A DNA stretch of 64,000 nt from assembly GCA_963817785.1 (NCBI GenBank), contig CAWFPL010000002.1:1426001-1490000 (forward strand), written 5' to 3'. Positions 60,517 to 64,000 of the stretch are shown piece by piece. Under the pieces are notes generated by a model. The model did not search any database, was not told where the DNA came from, and saw nothing but the letters and a program-made list of their open reading frames with translations. The stretch's first letter is position 1; each line of letters begins with the position of its first letter. This stretch comes from JAKALD01 sp963817785 (lineage in GTDB: Bacteria > Pseudomonadota > Gammaproteobacteria > Burkholderiales > SG8-39). The translations under genes were made by a program, and so were the position numbers.

Positions 60517-61181
60517 GCGAACTTCGAGAGCAGATGAAAGCGATCAAGCCACCGGAAGCGGCGCAGGTGATCGCACAGGCGACAGGGCAGGAGCGCAAGC
60601 GCCAGGTGACGCTCTTCCTGATCGGCGCACTGGTCGCGATCGCCGTATTCATGGCGCTTGCAGCGAAGTGCATGAAGAGCCCGCGCCGCCCCGATCTGGC
60701 GAGTCTCCCGAGTCTCGGCATGGGGAGCTCGGGCGCGGCGCCGATGCCCTCGGCGCTTCGCTCCGCATTGCCTCCCGCAGCCGCGCCTACGGCGCACTCT
60801 CCGGCAACGCCGGCGCTCGGCGAGGCGCCAAGCGCCCCGCAAGCGCAGAGCCTTGCGCCAACCGCGGCGGCCTGCGCCGCTGTCCCTGCGGCGGTTGCGC
60901 CGAGCGCCGCTCCATCTGCCAGCGGCACGGCTCCCGCAAAGCCGAACGCACAGAACCCTGCGCCTGGCACGAGCCCTACGCAGCCTGCCGTCTCCGTAGC
61001 GACGCCGGCGCCGCAAGCGCGCGCGAGTTCGCACGCGGTAGGACGGTCTCGCAAGGCGTTCCACCCGACTACTAAAGCGGCGCCCGGGCGGTACACCGTG
61101 GCAAAGCGCCGGGCGCCGGCGCGCACCGCGGTGAAGCATTCCGAATCGCAATACGACCGAATCGGCATCAGCGAGGAGTAG
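60513..61181 (+). CDS. Single-pass membrane protein with Ala/Pro-rich periplasmic tail
   Basis: 222 residues from ATG 60513. One membrane helix (VTLFLIGALVAIAVFMALAA, about 33-52) after a short cytoplasmic part (LREQMKAIKPPEAAQVIAQATGQERKRQ), then a long Ala/Pro/Ser-rich tail and a basic end (RSRKAFHPTTKAAPGRYTVAKRRAPARTAVKHSESQ). The layout resembles a shortened VirB10 or TonB arm. I do not recognise a family. The ATGA overlap with virB1 places it in the transfer operon. Confidence 0.72.
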   Translation: MSELREQMKAIKPPEAAQVIAQATGQERKRQVTLFLIGALVAIAVFMALAAKCMKSPRRPDLASLPSLGMGSSGAAPMPSALRSALPPAAAPTAHSPATPALGEAPSAPQAQSLAPTAAACAAVPAAVAPSAAPSASGTAPAKPNAQNPAPGTSPTQPAVSVATPAPQARASSHAVGRSRKAFHPTTKAAPGRYTVAKRRAPARTAVKHSESQYDRIGISEE

Positions 61182-61188
61182 GGCGGCC

Positions 61189-61944
61189 ATGGGAACGTAC
61201 CAGAACTACGCGCGGGATGCCGCGCGGGCGCTGATAGCGTTACGCCGCGAATCGGTACGGGAGGTGTGCACGGCGACCGGTATCGGTGAGCCGACGCTCG
61301 GGTGGTTTCTGGAGCACGGCGCGGACGAAGCACTGTCGGAGGAGAGTTTTGCGGCGCTCTTTGCCCACCTCGGGGTCGTCTCGACCGAGGCCGGCGCGAA
61401 GCTCGCGCCGGACAAGGTTCACTACCTGCACATCTCGGGCGCGCCGTTTGCGCGCGCGCGCGAGGTGCGGATGTTTCGCACGCTCGCTCCGCTCCTCGGC
61501 GCGGTTGCCGCGCTGGAGCTACCCCAGCACAAGGGGGTGGCGCCGATTCTGGTGCGGGGCGGACGCACGCGCCTGGCGCTTCTCGTTCGCTCAGGGCTCA
61601 TGGGCCGCGTACCGCTCGCGCGGCTGGGACTGCTCGAGGGTGCGTTTCGCGACGCGGCCTCCGCGGCGCGCATTCCGAAGTACTGCTGCGAGCTGCTGGT
61701 CACGCGGCAGGTGCGGCGCAACTACTTCGACCTGATCCTGCAGGGCGAGTGCGCCAACGAATCGATCGAGCTCGTGCGCATGGCGGCGCTCGAGCGGGAC
61801 GTGACACTGGAGGCCCTGCTCGAAGGTTTGACCGGCAGCGGCAGCGAACCGCCGCGCGAGGAACGCGTGGAGGGAAACACCGAGGCGCAGGGCGCGGCGG
61901 TGCTCAGCCTCGCGCCGGAGCATTTTTCAAGGAGAGCGGCATGA
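61189..61944 (+). CDS. Hypothetical protein with HTH-like N-terminus
   Basis: 251 residues, soluble. The first 60 (YARDAARALIALRRESVREVCTATGIGEPTLGWFLEHGADEALSEESFAALFAHLGV) look like an Xre-type helix-turn-helix; the rest is helical (MFRTLAPLLGAVAALELPQHKGVAPILVRGGRTRLALLVR, KYCCELLVTRQVRRNYFDLILQGECANESIELVRMAALERDVTLEALLEGL). No membrane segment. It overlaps the next gene by four bases (ATGA), which is odd for a regulator within a secretion operon; it may instead regulate the operon or act as a cytosolic accessory protein. Confidence 0.7.
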   Translation: MGTYQNYARDAARALIALRRESVREVCTATGIGEPTLGWFLEHGADEALSEESFAALFAHLGVVSTEAGAKLAPDKVHYLHISGAPFARAREVRMFRTLAPLLGAVAALELPQHKGVAPILVRGGRTRLALLVRSGLMGRVPLARLGLLEGAFRDAASAARIPKYCCELLVTRQVRRNYFDLILQGECANESIELVRMAALERDVTLEALLEGLTGSGSEPPREERVEGNTEAQGAAVLSLAPEHFSRRAA

Positions 61945-62825
61945 AGCAAAGACTCAGGATGTGGGCGGCGCTTTGCGCGCTCGTGGCCTTGCCCGCGTGC
62001 GCGGGCGCGGGGCTGTTTGGGCGCGGGCAGGACGATGGCTCCGCTTCGGCGGTGCAAGGCTATAACTTCGCCTACCGGATCGAGGACGGGGGCCTTGGCC
62101 TCGTGCAGGTCTTCGATGACGGCCGCAACACGTACTTTCAGTTGCGAAGTCTCGATCTGGAGCACGTGCCGGTCCTTTGGACGGAGAGCTCCGCGCTCGA
62201 GCGGCGCGCCGTGGCGCTTCGCGCCTCGGGTCCGTACCTCGTGGCGAACGCGCTCGAGCGCAAGTTCGTCCTCACGCTCGGGGAGGGCCGAAGCGCCAAG
62301 GAGGCCACGGTTCTGATGACCGACTGGCAAAAGCGCGGCCTTGCGGCCCGCACGGCGCGCGCAAAGCCGCTCGAGCAGGCGGCCCGAGCAGTCCCCGGCG
62401 TCGCGAGTGCGCCAGGTACCGCACAGCCTGAGCCTACCCGCGAGGCCGCGCGTCCCGCCTCGAGCACCGAATGCCCGGGGGCCCCGCAAGGCTCCGCGTC
62501 CAGGACGATCGACGTGCCGTTCGTGCACGAGGCGACCGAGCCAACCCCGCAGGCGAGAAAAGACCTGCGCTCGATCGCCGCGCGACTCGCGGGTGCCGGT
62601 CGGATCGTGATCCGTGGGCGCCCATCGCCCGGCGGGGGCGTTGCGCAAGCCCGGGCGCGCGCCGAGGCGATCAAGGCACTGCTCGTCAAGGCGGGCGTCC
62701 CCGGCCCCCACATCGAGGTTGCGCTCGCCGGCACCTCCAAGGCGGCCCCGGTCGCAGGTGTCTATGTCTCGCAAATCCGCTACGGCGCCGCATCGAGCGG
62801 ATTTGTGGTGCTCGATGGTTGTTGA
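61941..62825 (+). CDS. Lipoprotein with VirB9 C-terminal-like and OmpA-like domains
   Basis: 294 residues from ATG 61941. The signal ends in a lipobox (VALPAC, lipidated Cys20). Residues 41-124 (YNFAYRIEDGGLGLVQVFDDGRNTYFQLRS...PYLVANALERKFVLTLGE) follow the VirB9/CagX C-terminal domain closely: compare LNFGYRLVGDAPFRPSQVFDDGTFTYIRF in the VirB9 of the same operon. Residues about 188-280 (TIDVPFVHEATEPTPQARKDLRSIAARLAGAGRIVIRGRPSPGGG...AEAIKALLVKAGVPGPHIEVALAG) resemble an OmpA-like domain, without the GHTD acidic residue. A linker with Ala/Pro lies between. It may anchor the core ring to outer membrane and cell wall. Confidence 0.72.
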   Translation: MKQRLRMWAALCALVALPACAGAGLFGRGQDDGSASAVQGYNFAYRIEDGGLGLVQVFDDGRNTYFQLRSLDLEHVPVLWTESSALERRAVALRASGPYLVANALERKFVLTLGEGRSAKEATVLMTDWQKRGLAARTARAKPLEQAARAVPGVASAPGTAQPEPTREAARPASSTECPGAPQGSASRTIDVPFVHEATEPTPQARKDLRSIAARLAGAGRIVIRGRPSPGGGVAQARARAEAIKALLVKAGVPGPHIEVALAGTSKAAPVAGVYVSQIRYGAASSGFVVLDGC

Positions 62826-62889
62826 ATGCGAGCGAAGTGCGGCCCGCATTCGCGAACCTGAGAGTCCGGAGGGTCGATAGGCTCCGACG

Positions 62890-63906
62890 ATGGACCGCGC
62901 CTCAAAGGAACACGCGATCGGCATGCTCTCGGACATCCTCGCCCCGATCGGCGCCTACCTCGCGCGGGCCGACGTGCAGGAGATCATGATCAACGCGCCG
63001 AACGAGGTCTGGGTCGAGGAGCGCGGCGTCACCCGCAGGCTTGACGTGGAGCTTGGCGACGTGGCGATCCGCAGCGCGATCGACATGCTCGCGCGGATCG
63101 TGGGCAAGGTCGCCGACAAGGATGGCCCCGGGGCGATCGTGGATGCGCGCCTGGAAGGCCTTCGCTTCGCCGCGGCGCTCGAGTCGGTGTCCGCGAAGGG
63201 CCCCTCGATCTGCATTCGGCGTCACAGCCCGGTGCTTCTGTCGCTCGAGGACTACGTGGAGGCCGGCGCCCTCGACCCGGTGCGCTCGGAGGTGCTTCGT
63301 CGCGCGGTCACCGGGCGCAAGAATATTCTCGTCTCGGGCGGCACGAGCTCCGGCAAAACGACCGCCCTCAACGCCATGATCGCGCTGATCGGCCGCGACG
63401 AGCGGCTCGTGACAATCGAGGATACGCGGGAGCTGCGAGTGGAAGCGCCAAACTGGGTGGCGTTCGAAGCGAACGAGCAGGCGGGGGTCGCTATCCGGCA
63501 CCTGGTCAAGCTCGCGCTTCGCTATCGGCCCGACCGGATCATCGTGGGTGAGGTGAGGGGGCCGGAGGCGTTCGATCTCATGCAGGCGATGAACACCGGG
63601 CACGACGGGGGCATCGCCACGATCCACGCCAACAGCGCGCGCGATGCGCTCGCGCGCCTGGAAGGGCTCGTCCTCACCACTCCAGACGTCGACTGGCCGC
63701 TCGAGGCGATCCGCGACCAGATCGGCCGCACCTTCGATTACGTCATTCACATGGAACGGGCAAAGCTCGATGGCCGCACCGTGCGGCGCTTTGCCGAGCT
63801 TGCCGCGATCGAGCGCTACGACCATGAGCGCGGGGACTACGTCATTTCGATTCTCAAGGAGGGCACGACCTATGAACCTTCTCGCCCGCAAACCGCAACG
63901 GCCTGA
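62890..63906 (+). CDS. virB11: VirB11-type secretion ATPase
   Basis: 338 residues: N-terminal domain (ADVQEIMINAPNEVWVEERGVTRRLDV), Walker A ILVSGGTSSGKTTALNAMI (149-157), Asp box RLVTIEDTRELRVEAPNWVAF, Walker B RIIVGEVRGPEAFDLMQAMNTGHDGGIATIHAN with the conserved His box. Hexameric ATPase driving pilus assembly and DNA transfer. Its end overlaps the next start (63872) by 35 bases, and AAGGAGG within its last codons serves that gene. Confidence 0.95.
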   Translation: MDRASKEHAIGMLSDILAPIGAYLARADVQEIMINAPNEVWVEERGVTRRLDVELGDVAIRSAIDMLARIVGKVADKDGPGAIVDARLEGLRFAAALESVSAKGPSICIRRHSPVLLSLEDYVEAGALDPVRSEVLRRAVTGRKNILVSGGTSSGKTTALNAMIALIGRDERLVTIEDTRELRVEAPNWVAFEANEQAGVAIRHLVKLALRYRPDRIIVGEVRGPEAFDLMQAMNTGHDGGIATIHANSARDALARLEGLVLTTPDVDWPLEAIRDQIGRTFDYVIHMERAKLDGRTVRRFAELAAIERYDHERGDYVISILKEGTTYEPSRPQTATA

Positions 63907-64000
63907 GCGCGGCGGGCCGATCTGGAGGCCGTCCATGCGCCGCTGGGGCCGCGCCGTGGCGCACGGCGCGGTACCGCTCGCCTTGATGCTGCTTTGCACC
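63872..64000 (+). CDS. VirB2-like pilin precursor, N-terminus only
   Basis: 43 codons from ATG 63872 to the right edge. MNLLARKPQRPERGGPIWRPSMRRWGRAVAHGAVPLALMLLCT has a long basic N-region and the beginning of a hydrophobic core, as in VirB2/TrbC pilin precursors, and virB2 often follows virB11 in this type of operon. A strong AAGGAGG lies 8 bases before the ATG. Too short to prove; another membrane protein is possible. Confidence 0.5.
   Translation, partial: MNLLARKPQRPERGGPIWRPSMRRWGRAVAHGAVPLALMLLCT

Larger units (their letters stand above)
48651..64000. mobile_element. Integrative and conjugative element (left part)
   Basis: The region starts at the 3' end of tRNA-Arg and contains an integrase, a DUF4224 (excisionase-like) gene, flagellar-type activators, a relaxase-like gene, TraD, DUF4400 and a VirB-type secretion operon without any housekeeping gene up to the right edge. 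The exact left crossover is probably inside the last 20-30 bases of the tRNA; the right end is outside the window. Base composition is as GC-rich as the host, so the element is adapted to or comes from a similar background. No cargo gene is visible in this part. Confidence 0.9.

Noticed and set aside
48651..64000. CRISPR array or toxin-antitoxin cargo in the ICE
   Set aside because: No regularly spaced repeats and no paired small ORFs of recognised toxin or antitoxin type were seen in this part.

Overview
The window is a high-GC chromosome segment that looks betaproteobacterial, most likely from the order Burkholderiales. Three things point there: the tmRNA tag reads ANDERFALAA; the order gyrA-serC-serA-pheA-hisC-tyrA-aroA-cmk-rpsA-ihfB-lapA-lapB is typical of beta/gammaproteobacteria; and there is a Bug-type (TctC) tripartite transporter. 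The species cannot be named from sequence alone.

Region 1 (1-5.3 kb, mostly minus strand) holds a partial secreted protein, a small stand-alone SinR/Cas2-like protein, ssrA (tmRNA), then mtaD-ompA-ubiG-gph, which leads away from gyrA. The mtaD leader carries a terminator hairpin ending 9 bases before the start codon, overlapped by a mutually exclusive stem, so it looks like an attenuator.

Region 2 (5.6-26 kb, plus strand) is a dense housekeeping block: DNA gyrase A, serine biosynthesis (serC, serA), the shikimate/aromatic branch (pheA, hisC, tyrA, aroA), cmk, ribosomal protein S1, IHF-beta, the LapA/LapB envelope pair, UDP-glucose dehydrogenase, heptose synthesis (rfaE1, hldD), cysM, a PolB-type exonuclease and rlmD. 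Many neighbours overlap by 4-8 bases, indicating translational coupling.

Region 3 (26-48.5 kb) is mixed metabolic and accessory DNA. It contains yccA, two tRNA-Ser genes flanking lysC, a DUF1993 protein, an FMN reductase, a frameshifted marR, a luciferase-like monooxygenase, and a catabolic-looking cluster (MFS, TauE, TctA/B/C, ROK regulator, epimerase, TauD-type dioxygenase) with two related AT-rich operator-like sites. A redox/electrophile group follows (tandem-thioredoxin protein, KefC/KefF, two flavin reductases, an ABM monooxygenase).

Region 4 (48.65 kb to the right edge) is the left part of an integrative and conjugative element (ICE) inserted at the 3' end of tRNA-Arg(ACG). On the minus strand are a tyrosine integrase, a DUF4224 protein, an FlhC-like/FlhD-like activator pair and a coiled-coil protein. 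Divergently on the plus strand are a short MOBH-like relaxase with a degenerate HD motif, a TraD coupling ATPase, a DUF4400 membrane protein, then a VirB-type secretion operon (virB8, virB9, virB10, virB1, three poorly known genes, virB11, start of a virB2-like gene). The most unusual items are a lipoprotein fusing a second VirB9 C-terminal-like domain to an OmpA-like domain, the flagellar-type regulators on the ICE, and a perfect 40-bp palindrome in front of virB8. The right end of the element lies outside the window.
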